From positions 665,682 to 729,681 of the forward strand of contig JAIXWY010000003.1 in NCBI GenBank assembly GCA_027490995.1: a stretch of 64,000 nt of DNA, written 5' to 3'. The notes beneath the pieces are model-generated. The model did no database searches. It was given only the letters and a program-made list of their open reading frames with translations, and was not told the DNA's origin. Each line of letters starts with the position of its first letter. Positions within the stretch are counted from its first letter, which is position 1. Below, piece by piece: positions 45,669 to 52,318 of the stretch. Both the position numbers and the translations under genes were made by a program. Origin of the DNA: Opitutaceae bacterium. Lineage in GTDB: Bacteria > Verrucomicrobiota > Verrucomicrobiia > Opitutales > Opitutaceae.

Positions 45669-46067
45669 ATGAAACTTCCCACGCTCTCTTGGTGGCTGCT
45701 CGCCTATGGTGTCTTTGTGTTCACGATGGGGTTGATCGGCTACCTCTCGAATCCCGAAAAGGCGGGCACCGCCCTGAAGTCGGGTGGGATGGTGGCGGGT
45801 TTGGCGGTGGTTTGGGCGCTGGGCTGGCGGAGTGGGGGCCGCTGGGCATTGTTTGGTGCCGCCGCGACGCTGACCCTGGTCGGGATCGTTTTCCTCTGGC
45901 GGTCGAGTGTCAGCTGGCTCGCGTACTTTTCTGGTGAGAGCCAGAAGCTCACCGCCGCGCTGCTGATCACGGCGATGCTCATCGCGACGGCGATCGTTCT
46001 ACCCAAGGTGTTCGTGGGCATCCGGGCCTCGCGCCGTGCCGCCGCGCCGGGATCCACGTCAGGCTGA
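45669..46067 (+). CDS. TMEM14-like small membrane protein (copy 1, intact)
   Basis: A 132-residue protein with four hydrophobic segments: LSWWLLAYGVFVFTMGLIGYL, SGGMVAGLAVVWALGW, WALFGAAATLTLVGIVFLW and LTAALLITAMLIATAIVL. It ends in a short basic tail (GIRASRRAAAPGSTSG). The SNPEKAGTALKSGG loop and overall layout fit the TMEM14/UPF0136 family, whose bacterial role is unknown. A second copy about 3.7 kb downstream is near-identical until its end is replaced. The ATG at 45669 is followed at once by conserved sequence, so the start is secure. It sits 152 bp after the Hhe-like gene. Confidence 0.82.
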   Translation: MKLPTLSWWLLAYGVFVFTMGLIGYLSNPEKAGTALKSGGMVAGLAVVWALGWRSGGRWALFGAAATLTLVGIVFLWRSSVSWLAYFSGESQKLTAALLITAMLIATAIVLPKVFVGIRASRRAAAPGSTSG

Positions 46068-46230
46068 TTTCCCCGCCGGCGCCTTCCCGGCGTAGACTTG
46101 TCGCCGCGAGACCCGATCGAAGGGGACACTTCGACAATCGCGACAAGCGCCGCATCGGCAGACCGTCCGTCACCGCCGGTCGCGCGTTCGGCCCCTCGAC
46201 GAAGAGCGTATTTCGGAGAGGTCACCTTCC

Positions 46231-46367
46231 TGAAGGGGTCAGGCTTTGCGCTTTGTCGTCCTCAGCCGATTCGGGTTCCCGGGTCGCTCCGCCGCCCTTC
46301 AGGAAACGGCCGGCCGGCAAAGAGCAAAGCCTGACCCCTTGCGAGCGCTTGACCCCTTGCGAGCGCT
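46231..46367. repeat. Inverted-repeat element, copy 1
   Basis: The left arm at 46235-46257 (beginning GGGGTCAGGCTTTG) pairs with the right arm at 46316-46338 (ending AAAGCCTGACCCC), with two mismatches in 23 bp. The right arm is followed by TTGCGAGCGCT, which is duplicated as TGACCCCTTGCGAGCGCT. The core is GC-rich and non-coding. Confidence 0.85.
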
Positions 46368-46530
46368 CCACGCTGGCGCCTTCCCGGCGGGGACTTGACG
46401 CGCTGGACCCGATCTAAGGGGACGCTTCGACAATCGCGACAAGCGCCGCATCGGCAGACCGTCCGTCACCGCCGGTCGCGCGTTCGGCCCCTCGACGAAG
46501 AGCGTATTTCGGGAGGGTCACCTTCCTGAA

Positions 46531-46700
46531 GGGGTCAGGCTTTGCGCTTTGCCGCAAGGACGCCGAGTCGGGTCCCCGGGTCGCTTAGCCGCCCTCCAGG
46601 AAACGGCCGGACGGCAAAGAGCAAAGCCTGACCCCTTGCGAGCGCTCCTCCAGGAAACGGCCGGACGGCAAAGAGCAAAGCCTGACCCCTTGCGAGCGCT
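46531..46700. repeat. Inverted-repeat element, copy 2, with duplicated right arm
   Basis: The left arm is at 46531-46553. Two right arms lie at 46613-46635 and 46667-46689, each followed by TTGCGAGCGCT. The right-arm duplication follows the 54-bp period. Confidence 0.85.
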
Positions 46701-46751
46701 CCATGTCCTCGTTGGGGCTGGGCGTTTGTCCTCACTCTTTCAACAGCGGGT

Positions 46752-46895
46752 GGCCAGGTGGGGGCGTTCCAACTGGTCGGGGGCAGCCGCGACGCCGCCT
46801 TGTTGATCCGCCTGGAATCTGGCTCCTACACCGTGGTGGTCGACGGCAAGGGTCCCAGAGGCGATGCGCTCGTGGAGGTCTACGAGATCGAGTAG
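46752..46895 (+). pseudogene. C-terminal remnant of a large secreted protein
   Basis: The frame ending at the TAG at 46893-46895 encodes GQVGAFQLVGGSRDAALLI, then RLESGSYTVVVDGKGPRGD and ALVEVYEIE. This looks like the conserved end of large exported proteins common in Verrucomicrobiota (a DAALL-x-x-L-x-x-G-x-YT-x-x-V pattern followed by ALVEVYE). No start codon or upstream body is present. The frame opens directly out of the repeat element at 46531-46700, so the rest of the gene appears to have been lost or replaced by repeats. The family link is from memory of such tails, not from a search. Confidence 0.6.
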
Positions 46896-46935
46896 GGCTG
46901 CTTGGCGGAAGAAGTAGCCCCCTCCGCCCTGACCT

Positions 46936-48348
46936 TTATGAGGCGGCGGCCGTCTCGTCGCCGATCAGCCGGTACGCGCGATACCACTCGCTCTGGAAAA
47001 GCTCGTCGGGATCGTACAGCCGCTTCCGCTTCAGGAACTCGGGAAACTCCGGATACGCACGGAGGACCTGATCGGGGCGCGCGGCCCGGTGATAGGTCAG
47101 GAAGAACGAGCCGCCGCGGTCGAGCGCCGCATCGTAGAGCTGGCGAAAGGCCTCATGCGTCCGCTCGACGCCCGACGGCGTGTGCACGGTCCGCAGGTTG
47201 AAGATCACGCACGCGAAGTCGCGCCGCGCCCATGGCAGAAAGCTCGTTGTGTCGCGCTGAATCGAGCGGATCGTGCCGTAGATGTCTTCGACGCTCGTCG
47301 CTCGCAGGATCCGCCGAGCCGCACCCATGAAGTCGATGAGCATTTCCGGCGGCACGTAGATTTCTCCGATCACGAGCGACTCATCGGGGGCGTTCTCCGC
47401 TCGCACGCCCGCTTCGACGAGGAAATCGGCGTAGGACGGGATGTAGAGGCTAAGCTGCATCGAGTCGGACCAGTAGACGCGGCCGTGGGTGCCGAGGTAG
47501 TGGCGGGCGTAATCGCTGAAGGCCCGCGACTTGTCGCGGTGAGCAAGGGCAAGCAGCGAGAGCCACGCTTCGCGCGGCAGGTCGCCCGCACCGTCCGGAT
47601 CAGGCGCGTTCGTAGGCGCTGGTCGATAGCAGGCCATGACGCCACGCCGCAGGAAGCCGGTATCGCTCGGCTCGATTGCGTATTGGAAATCGCCATAGAG
47701 GCAACCGTCGGAAACGCGCCGCATGATCGCGTTCATCGCGTCGTCGAGGTCGAGGACATCAACGAGACGCTCAAGCCGACGGCGCTCGCCCAGCCGCAGC
47801 GTCGCTGCGACAACGACGCCGAAGAGCCCATAACCGCCGACGACCAAGCCAAAGAGTTCACTTCGTTCCTCGCGCGAGCATCGGACGACGGAGCCGTCGG
47901 CGAGGACGACCGTGCAGTCATCGATGTCATCGCCGATCGGCTGCATGAGAAGTCCGCGGCCGTGGGCGTTTGCGGCGATCGCGCCGCCAAGCGTGAGCGC
48001 ATCGGCACCAGTCTGCTTCTGGCGGATTCCCCACCGGATTCCGTCGGGCTGCGCAGCGTGTGTCGCATTGATGATGCAGGGCCAGTCCGCCCCCGCTTCA
48101 ATCTCGATGTGTCCGGCCGTCGGGCAGAACCGGAGGGTGCGGCGCATCGCGGTGAGGTCGAGTTGCACGCATCCTTCGCCGAACTGCTGGCCACCCATCG
48201 CGTGGCGGCCACCGCAGAGACTGACGGCGCGGCCCTCGTGCCGCGCCGATCGCACGGCGGCGACCACGCCGTCGATGTTCGTCGGCTGTTCAATCCGATG
48301 GGGTCGCGTCGGATTCAGCCGAGAGTGGACGTCATTGAGAATCGTCAT
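46936..48348 (-). CDS. FAD-binding (PCMH-type) oxidoreductase of the aldonolactone oxidase group
   Basis: A 470-residue flavoprotein. The FAD-binding domain includes AVSLCGGRHAMGGQQFGEG (the flavin loop, with His where VAO-family enzymes attach FAD covalently) and GADALTLGGAIAANAHGRGLLMQPIGDDI. The C-terminal cap ends with KRLYDPDELFQSEWYRAY, as in aldonolactone oxidases and D-arabinono-lactone-like enzymes. It probably oxidises a polyol, lactone or hydroxy acid, with oxygen or another acceptor; the substrate is unknown. There is no signal peptide. The gene lies between repeat elements and is flanked by remnants, so it may have moved with them. Confidence 0.85.
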   Translation of the reverse strand: MTILNDVHSRLNPTRPHRIEQPTNIDGVVAAVRSARHEGRAVSLCGGRHAMGGQQFGEGCVQLDLTAMRRTLRFCPTAGHIEIEAGADWPCIINATHAAQPDGIRWGIRQKQTGADALTLGGAIAANAHGRGLLMQPIGDDIDDCTVVLADGSVVRCSREERSELFGLVVGGYGLFGVVVAATLRLGERRRLERLVDVLDLDDAMNAIMRRVSDGCLYGDFQYAIEPSDTGFLRRGVMACYRPAPTNAPDPDGAGDLPREAWLSLLALAHRDKSRAFSDYARHYLGTHGRVYWSDSMQLSLYIPSYADFLVEAGVRAENAPDESLVIGEIYVPPEMLIDFMGAARRILRATSVEDIYGTIRSIQRDTTSFLPWARRDFACVIFNLRTVHTPSGVERTHEAFRQLYDAALDRGGSFFLTYHRAARPDQVLRAYPEFPEFLKRKRLYDPDELFQSEWYRAYRLIGDETAAAS

Positions 48349-48423
48349 TGGCGAACGGGCGGAAACCTACACTGGGGGCATGGCGGAGCAAGTCTACCGC
48401 GCGCAACCCGACGGCCCCCGTCG

Positions 48424-48547
48424 GAAGGGGTCAGGCTTTGCCCTTTGCCGTCGGAGGCGGCGTACGCGGCGGACTCCGACTGGTCAGCGGGTCGCGGGCC
48501 CTGTTTTGGGGTAGGACTGCAAAGGACAAAGCCTGACCCTCTCCCCC
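48424..48547. repeat. Inverted-repeat element, copy 3
   Basis: The left arm at 48427-48449 and the imperfect right arm at 48518-48540 bracket a GC-rich core just upstream of the FAD oxidoreductase start. This right arm is followed by CTCCCCCC rather than TTGCGAGCGCT, so this copy is the most diverged. Confidence 0.75.
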
Positions 48548-48639
48548 CTGATTTGGGCGCGGTCGCGGCTTGGGTTCGAGCGAAGACGCGGCGAAGACGA
48601 CGGGGCGTGGAGCACTCCACTCCCTTCACATGCTTGACG

Positions 48640-48664
48640 ATCTAGCCTGTTTATCTAGCCTGTT
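48640..48664 (+). promoter_or_regulatory. Direct-repeat operator before the Phd/PIN module
   Basis: ATCTAGCCTGTT occurs twice (48640-48651 and 48653-48664), ending exactly at the antitoxin ATG, with TTGACG at 48634-48639 as a possible -35. Phd-type antitoxins commonly autoregulate by binding repeats at such positions; binding here is inferred. Confidence 0.5.
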
Positions 48665-48919
48665 ATGGTGAAAACAAAGCGTCTCTCCGTGGGCACCTTC
48701 GAGGCGAAAAACCGCTTTTCCGACCTCATTGACCGCGTCGGCCGCGGCGCCGAGATCACGATCACCAAGCACGACCGGCCGGTCGCGCGGATCGTGCCGT
48801 TGGACGACCGTTCAGCCGAGTCGCGCCAGCAGGCCGTCGCCGCCCTGCGCACCGCCCGCGAACGCTACCGGCTCAAGGGCATTTCGGTCCGCGAGCTGAT
48901 CAACGAGGGCCGGCGGTGA
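48665..48919 (+). CDS. Phd/YefM-type antitoxin
   Basis: An 84-residue protein with the Phd/YefM fold: KRLSVGTFEAKNRFSDLIDRVGRGAEITITKHDRPVARIVPLD, the DNA-binding and dimerisation half. The C-terminal half (RLKGISVRELINEGRR) is the toxin-neutralising tail. It overlaps the downstream PIN toxin gene by 4 bp (GTGA), a standard toxin-antitoxin arrangement. It should repress its own promoter through the two 12-bp direct repeats immediately upstream. Confidence 0.9.
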   Translation: MVKTKRLSVGTFEAKNRFSDLIDRVGRGAEITITKHDRPVARIVPLDDRSAESRQQAVAALRTARERYRLKGISVRELINEGRR

Positions 48920-49332
48920 GCGACTTCGTGCTGGATTGCTCGGCGACCCTGCCGTGGGCGTTTGCCAGCGAGGCGACTCCGGCCACCGATGCCCTGCTCG
49001 ACGAACTGGCCGCCGGCGCACGCGCGTGGGTGCCGGCCCTCTGGCACCTCGAGGTCGCCAACGCGTTGCTGGGCGCGCAGCGCCGCGGACTGATCGACAA
49101 AGCGGGCGTGGAGGGATTTCTCGCGACGCTGCGGGCCGTCGGCATCGAGGTGGACGATGAAACCATGTCGGTGGCCTGGACACGGACCCTCGCCCTCGGG
49201 GAGAGCTACGGCCTGACCGCCTACGATGCGGCGTACCTCGAACTCGCGCTCCGCAAGGGTCTGCCGCTGGCCACCCTCGACGCTTCGCTCAAGCGCGCGT
49301 GCGCCAAGGCGGGTGGGCGCGTGTTGCCCTGA
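48916..49332 (+). CDS. PIN-domain toxin (VapC-like ribonuclease)
   Basis: A 138-residue PIN-fold RNase. Acidic active-site residues are visible in FVLDCSATLPWAF (D), WHLEVANALL (E) and LTAYDAAYLELAL (D), with a further Asp in LATLDASLKRA. VapC toxins cut tRNA or rRNA and halt translation until the antitoxin is present. The start is the GTG at 48916, overlapping the antitoxin stop. The pairing of a PIN toxin with a Phd-type antitoxin is common. Confidence 0.9.
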   Translation: MSDFVLDCSATLPWAFASEATPATDALLDELAAGARAWVPALWHLEVANALLGAQRRGLIDKAGVEGFLATLRAVGIEVDDETMSVAWTRTLALGESYGLTAYDAAYLELALRKGLPLATLDASLKRACAKAGGRVLP

Positions 49333-49394
49333 GCGCGAGCGGATCGCACCCGATCCGTTGCAAGCGTTGGGTTGGCGCGTACCGGTTCCCGTAA

Positions 49395-49784
49395 ATGAAA
49401 CTCCCTTCGTTGTCCTGGTGGCTGATTGGCTACGGTGCCTTTGTGTTCTTGATGGGCGTGCTCGGCTACCTCTCGAATCCCGAAAAGGCGGGCACGGCGC
49501 TGAAGTCGGGTGGCATGGTGGCGGGGTTGGCCGTGGTCTGTACGATCGGCTGGTGGGGCCAGCGCCGTTGGGCGCTGTTCGGCGCCGCCGCGACGCTCAC
49601 CCTCGTGGGGATCGTGTTCATCTGGCGGTCGTCGGTCAGCTGGCTCGCTTATCTCGGTGACGAGAGCCAGAAGCTCACCGCCGCCCTGCTGATCACGGCG
49701 ATGTTCGTCGCCACGGCGCTCCGAATGGAGTCATGTCAGGACATAGGACACCGGGCGATCGGCGCGGGAGAAGCGCGGGGATGA
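49395..49784 (+). CDS. TMEM14-like small membrane protein (copy 2, altered C-terminus)
   Basis: A 129-residue paralogue of the protein at 45.7 kb. The two match through residue 107 (LTAALLITAMFVATA) with only scattered changes. After that, copy 1 has IVLPKVFVGIRASRR while this copy reads LRMESCQDIGHRAIGAGEARG from unrelated DNA. The junction falls just before GTCATGTCAGGACATAGGAC, so the original end was probably replaced by inserted or recombined DNA. All four hydrophobic segments except the last few residues remain, so it may still be functional. The start ATG at 49395 matches copy 1. Confidence 0.75.
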   Translation: MKLPSLSWWLIGYGAFVFLMGVLGYLSNPEKAGTALKSGGMVAGLAVVCTIGWWGQRRWALFGAAATLTLVGIVFIWRSSVSWLAYLGDESQKLTAALLITAMFVATALRMESCQDIGHRAIGAGEARG

Positions 49785-49869
49785 GCAGCTACGGGAGCTG
49801 GCTCACGGATTGGGTCGTTGGCTGAAGCCGTTGCCTCCGGCCGCGTTGGTGGCCGAGGAATCCGCCTGA
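49756..49869 (+). pseudogene. Possible gene remnant before repeat copy 4
   Basis: A frame ending at the TGA at 49867-49869 reads RSAREKRGDEQLRELAHGL, then GRWLKPLPPAALVAEESA. It is Glu/Arg/Leu-rich with plausible helical phasing but has no start, and it opens from the altered end of TMEM14 copy 2. It stops where the inverted-repeat element begins. I cannot name its family; it may be chance. Confidence 0.3.
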
Positions 49870-49998
49870 AGGGGTCAGGCTTTGTGCTTTGCCATCCGGC
49901 TGCCGTCCCGAGGCGGCGCGGCGTCGGCGGGGCCGACTTCGCCTGCTGACGGCAAAGAGCAAAGCCTGACCCCTTGCGAGCGCTCCCTTGCGAGCGCT
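49861..49998. repeat. Inverted-repeat element, copy 4
   Basis: The left arm at 49871-49893 and right arm at 49951-49973 match except at one position in 23 bp. The right arm is followed by TTGCGAGCGCT and then a partial second copy, CCCTTGCGAGCGCT. The left flank TCCGCCTGAA recurs before copy 5. Confidence 0.85.
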
Positions 49999-50039
49999 TC
50001 GCGGCAAACGGCAACGCCCCGTCCCGCGAACTGGACAGC

Positions 50040-50495
50040 TCAGGCCGTTTCGGGGAGGTCGACCCACGTTCCGCGCGCGGTGGCGGCGGCCTTAGCGACC
50101 TCCTCCGTGCGCGGGCTACCGCCCGTGGCCGGGACGAACGTGCGCAACAGGCGCACTTGGGGGGTGACTAACAGCCGATACTTTTTTCCGTTCCCGTGCA
50201 TTTCGACCTTCTGGAGCACCTCCGTGGTTTGCTCCCAAGAGGCGCTGCCGGTCTTTGCCATGTTGCCCCCGAGCTTTTCCTCGAAGACCTGGATCGGACC
50301 CTTCCCTGATCCGAGCCAGCGCGGCGCGGAGAACACGACCCCCTGGTCTTTTTCCAGGGCCGTCCGGTGCAGGTTCCAGCAGATCGTCACGGGCGTGACG
50401 ACTTCGACGGCGGCATCGTCAGATTCATCTGCCGGATTGTTCGCTGCGAACGAGTCTCTTACCGTGAGTTCAAATTGTTGGGGGCCGTAGTCCAT
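50040..50495 (-). CDS. Hypothetical protein
   Basis: A 151-residue protein starting at the ATG at 50495 (MDYGPQQFELTVRDSFA). It has no signal peptide and no domain I recognise; it looks like mixed alpha/beta with a beta-rich first half (AAVEVVTPVTICWNLHRTALEKDQGVVFSAPRW) and a KKYRLLVTPQVRLLRTFVPA segment. An open frame extends to 50591 but the extra residues are Arg/Ser-rich. It lies between repeat copies 4 and 5. Coding support is moderate: codon composition matches neighbours and no better frame overlaps. Confidence 0.55.
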   Translation of the reverse strand: MDYGPQQFELTVRDSFAANNPADESDDAAVEVVTPVTICWNLHRTALEKDQGVVFSAPRWLGSGKGPIQVFEEKLGGNMAKTGSASWEQTTEVLQKVEMHGNGKKYRLLVTPQVRLLRTFVPATGGSPRTEEVAKAAATARGTWVDLPETA

Positions 50496-50646
50496 GGGGG
50501 TGAGCGGCAAATGTAGGTTTAGGATCAGTGAGCGCCTACAGGTATCGGAGAAAACGCTACGACAAGTCAAACGGCGGTTTGGTCTCTCCAATGATCGTTG
50601 CCACCGTCACGGAGTCCCGGCCGGAGCTCTCGCCGCGATTCCTGAA

Positions 50647-50701
50647 AATCCGCCTGAAGGGGTCAAAATCCGCCTGAAGGGGTCAGGCTTTGCTCTTTGC
50701 C
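50647..50701. repeat. Inverted-repeat element, copy 5 (left arm only, with duplicated edge)
   Basis: The left arm at 50679-50701 is an exact reverse complement of the right arms of copies 1, 2 and 4. Its preceding edge AATCCGCCTGAAGGGGTCA is present twice with a 20-bp period (50647-50665 and 50667-50685). I find no good right arm within the next 150 bp, so this is a partial copy. Confidence 0.75.
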
Positions 50702-50902
50702 GCGCGGACGCCGGTCCCGGCGGTTTCTGCCTCAGCACCAGATCATTGCGCGGGAACCGGCTCCACCGCGTCCGGGCCGTCTCGGCTTCAGCGTAGGCAA
50801 AGCGTCCCGGCGGTGGTCGCGTTGTGGCACATCGGCGGAGAGAAATCCGTCTTCCGACGACTTGGACAGCCTCTGTCTAAGTCGATGCTCTATCTTAGGT
50901 GG

Positions 50903-52003
50903 ATGAACCTTCCGCTCGACCACGGCTCGACACTCCAGCCCGCGACCACCTCCCGTACCACGGCCACGGCGAAGACCCCGACCGCAGCCACCGACTCGAC
51001 CCCGACCCCAGCCTCGCCTCCCGCCAAAGCCACCGTCCGCATGGCCGGGAAGACCGTGGTGGAGGTGGAGTCCAAGACGGTGATCAACTTCACCAGTGGT
51101 TTCAGCCACAAGCTCTTGTGCGACGGTCTGACCTTCACGGCCGGCTCTGCGTGCGTCTATTCCTGCGCGTTCTGCTACGTGGAGGACCTCATGCGGAAGA
51201 ACCCGCATCGGCTGCCGAACCCGGAGGATCACCAGAGCATGGTGATTCGTCGTCGGAACGCGGTGGAGGTCGCGAAGCGACAGCTCACCTTCCGTGACGG
51301 AAGTCCGCGGTTCCCGGATCCAAACGATCGGCGCGTGATCTATGCGTCGCCGTTGGTCGACGTCGCTGCGAATCTCGAGCTGGCCCGCGAGACAGTGGAG
51401 ATTTGTCGGGAAATCCTCACGCGCACCGCGTGGCAGATCCGGCTGCTTTCGAAGTCGAGCCTGCTGCGGCGGATCGCGGATGAACTCGGCGATTTTCGTG
51501 ATCGCGTCATCTACGGCGTCTCGACCGGCACGCTCGACGATCGGCTCGGAGCCTCGTTCGAGAAAGGCACCGCGCTGGTGTCGAAGCGGATCCAGTCGCT
51601 GCGACGACTGCAGGATGACGGTTTCCGGACCTACGCGATGGTGTGCCCATCGCTTCCGCTCGCGGACGACGCCGCCTACCAGGCCTTTGCGGAGCAGGCG
51701 GCGGAGGAGCTTCGCACGGACCAGTGTGAACACGTGTGGGCGGAGGTCCTAAACGTGCGCGGTCAGTCGATGGTGCGGACCTGCGACGCGCTGCGGCAGG
51801 GTGGTTACGCCGAGCACGCCGAGCGCCTCGAGCGGGTGAGCACGGACCGCGAAGCGTGGGAGGCCTACGCGCGCTCAACGTTCGAGGCGCACGCGCGTTG
51901 CCACGAGGGAACGCCCGGCAAGCTCCGGTTCCTGCAGTACGTCGGCCGCGGGACGCGTCCGTACTGGGATGCCCAGATTGCACGCGGGGCGGTGCTGCTC
52001 TGA
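50903..52003 (+). CDS. Radical SAM protein of the spore photoproduct lyase (SplB)-like group
   Basis: A 366-residue radical SAM enzyme. The iron-sulphur motif is C84-x3-C88-x2-C91 (SACVYSCAFCYVED), followed by RVIYASPLVDVAANLELARETVEICREIL and VIYGVSTGTLDDRLGASFEKGTALVSKRIQSLRRLQDDGF, the barrel blocks of SPL-like proteins. Classical SPL repairs spore UV lesions; homologues in non-sporeformers have uncharacterised DNA- or other-repair roles. Residues 1-45 are Thr/Ala/Pro-rich and likely disordered. The ATG at 50903 follows TAGGTGG; ATG 50885 is an alternative. It starts about 200 bp after the partial repeat copy. Confidence 0.85.
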   Translation: MNLPLDHGSTLQPATTSRTTATAKTPTAATDSTPTPASPPAKATVRMAGKTVVEVESKTVINFTSGFSHKLLCDGLTFTAGSACVYSCAFCYVEDLMRKNPHRLPNPEDHQSMVIRRRNAVEVAKRQLTFRDGSPRFPDPNDRRVIYASPLVDVAANLELARETVEICREILTRTAWQIRLLSKSSLLRRIADELGDFRDRVIYGVSTGTLDDRLGASFEKGTALVSKRIQSLRRLQDDGFRTYAMVCPSLPLADDAAYQAFAEQAAEELRTDQCEHVWAEVLNVRGQSMVRTCDALRQGGYAEHAERLERVSTDREAWEAYARSTFEAHARCHEGTPGKLRFLQYVGRGTRPYWDAQIARGAVLL

Positions 52004-52318
52004 ACGACTCTAGCCCCGCGTTTCCCGTCGAGCTTTCTTCGCGGTCAGCGAGACAACTATCCTCGCGACAAGAGCGCCTGACCGCTCGCGGGGGCAAGGC
52101 CGGGGAGGGGCAGGCCATGACGTATGCCATCCGATCGCCGGAGTCGGGCGGCGGGGCCGCATCTGCCTGCTTTCCGAATGCACTTGCCCTTCCAGACTGG
52201 GAACGGCCAAACCCCTTTCTCGCCCACCGAAGACCCAAGCGACGCCGACCGCCCCGAAACATCCGCCTCGCGCGAATCGCCGGGCCGGCTCGCCGCTTCC
52301 ACTCGTAGAACTTCCCCT
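52004..52318. other. Intergenic region, nothing recognised
   Basis: This 315-bp gap between the radical SAM gene and the phosphatase gene has no supported ORF, no clear terminator and none of the repeat arms seen at 46-51 kb. The open frame through it is an N-terminal extension of the phosphatase that is not signal-like. Confidence 0.4.

Larger units (their letters stand above)
46075..46701. repeat. 297-bp tandem duplication containing repeat elements, with a nested 54-bp duplication
   Basis: Segments 46075-46371 and 46372 onward are near-identical copies offset by 297 bp, starting with GGCGCCTTCCCGGCG. Inside the second copy, 46594-46647 is repeated again at 46648-46701 with a 54-bp period. 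Each copy contains one element of the inverted-repeat family, so the duplications and the elements are nested. No gene is supported in this 867-bp stretch apart from the remnant that follows. Confidence 0.85.

Noticed and set aside
46231..46700. Repeats read as a CRISPR array
   Set aside because: Copies are irregularly spaced, arranged as inverted pairs and carry no spacer pattern; no cas gene is near.
47089..48645. Plus-strand open frame of 518 codons
   Set aside because: Antisense shadow of the FAD oxidoreductase continuing through a repeat element.
49735..49760. Insertion-sequence end at the break of TMEM14 copy 2
   Set aside because: ATGTCAGGACAT looks like a palindrome often seen near transposase genes, but no transposase, terminal repeats or target duplication could be found.
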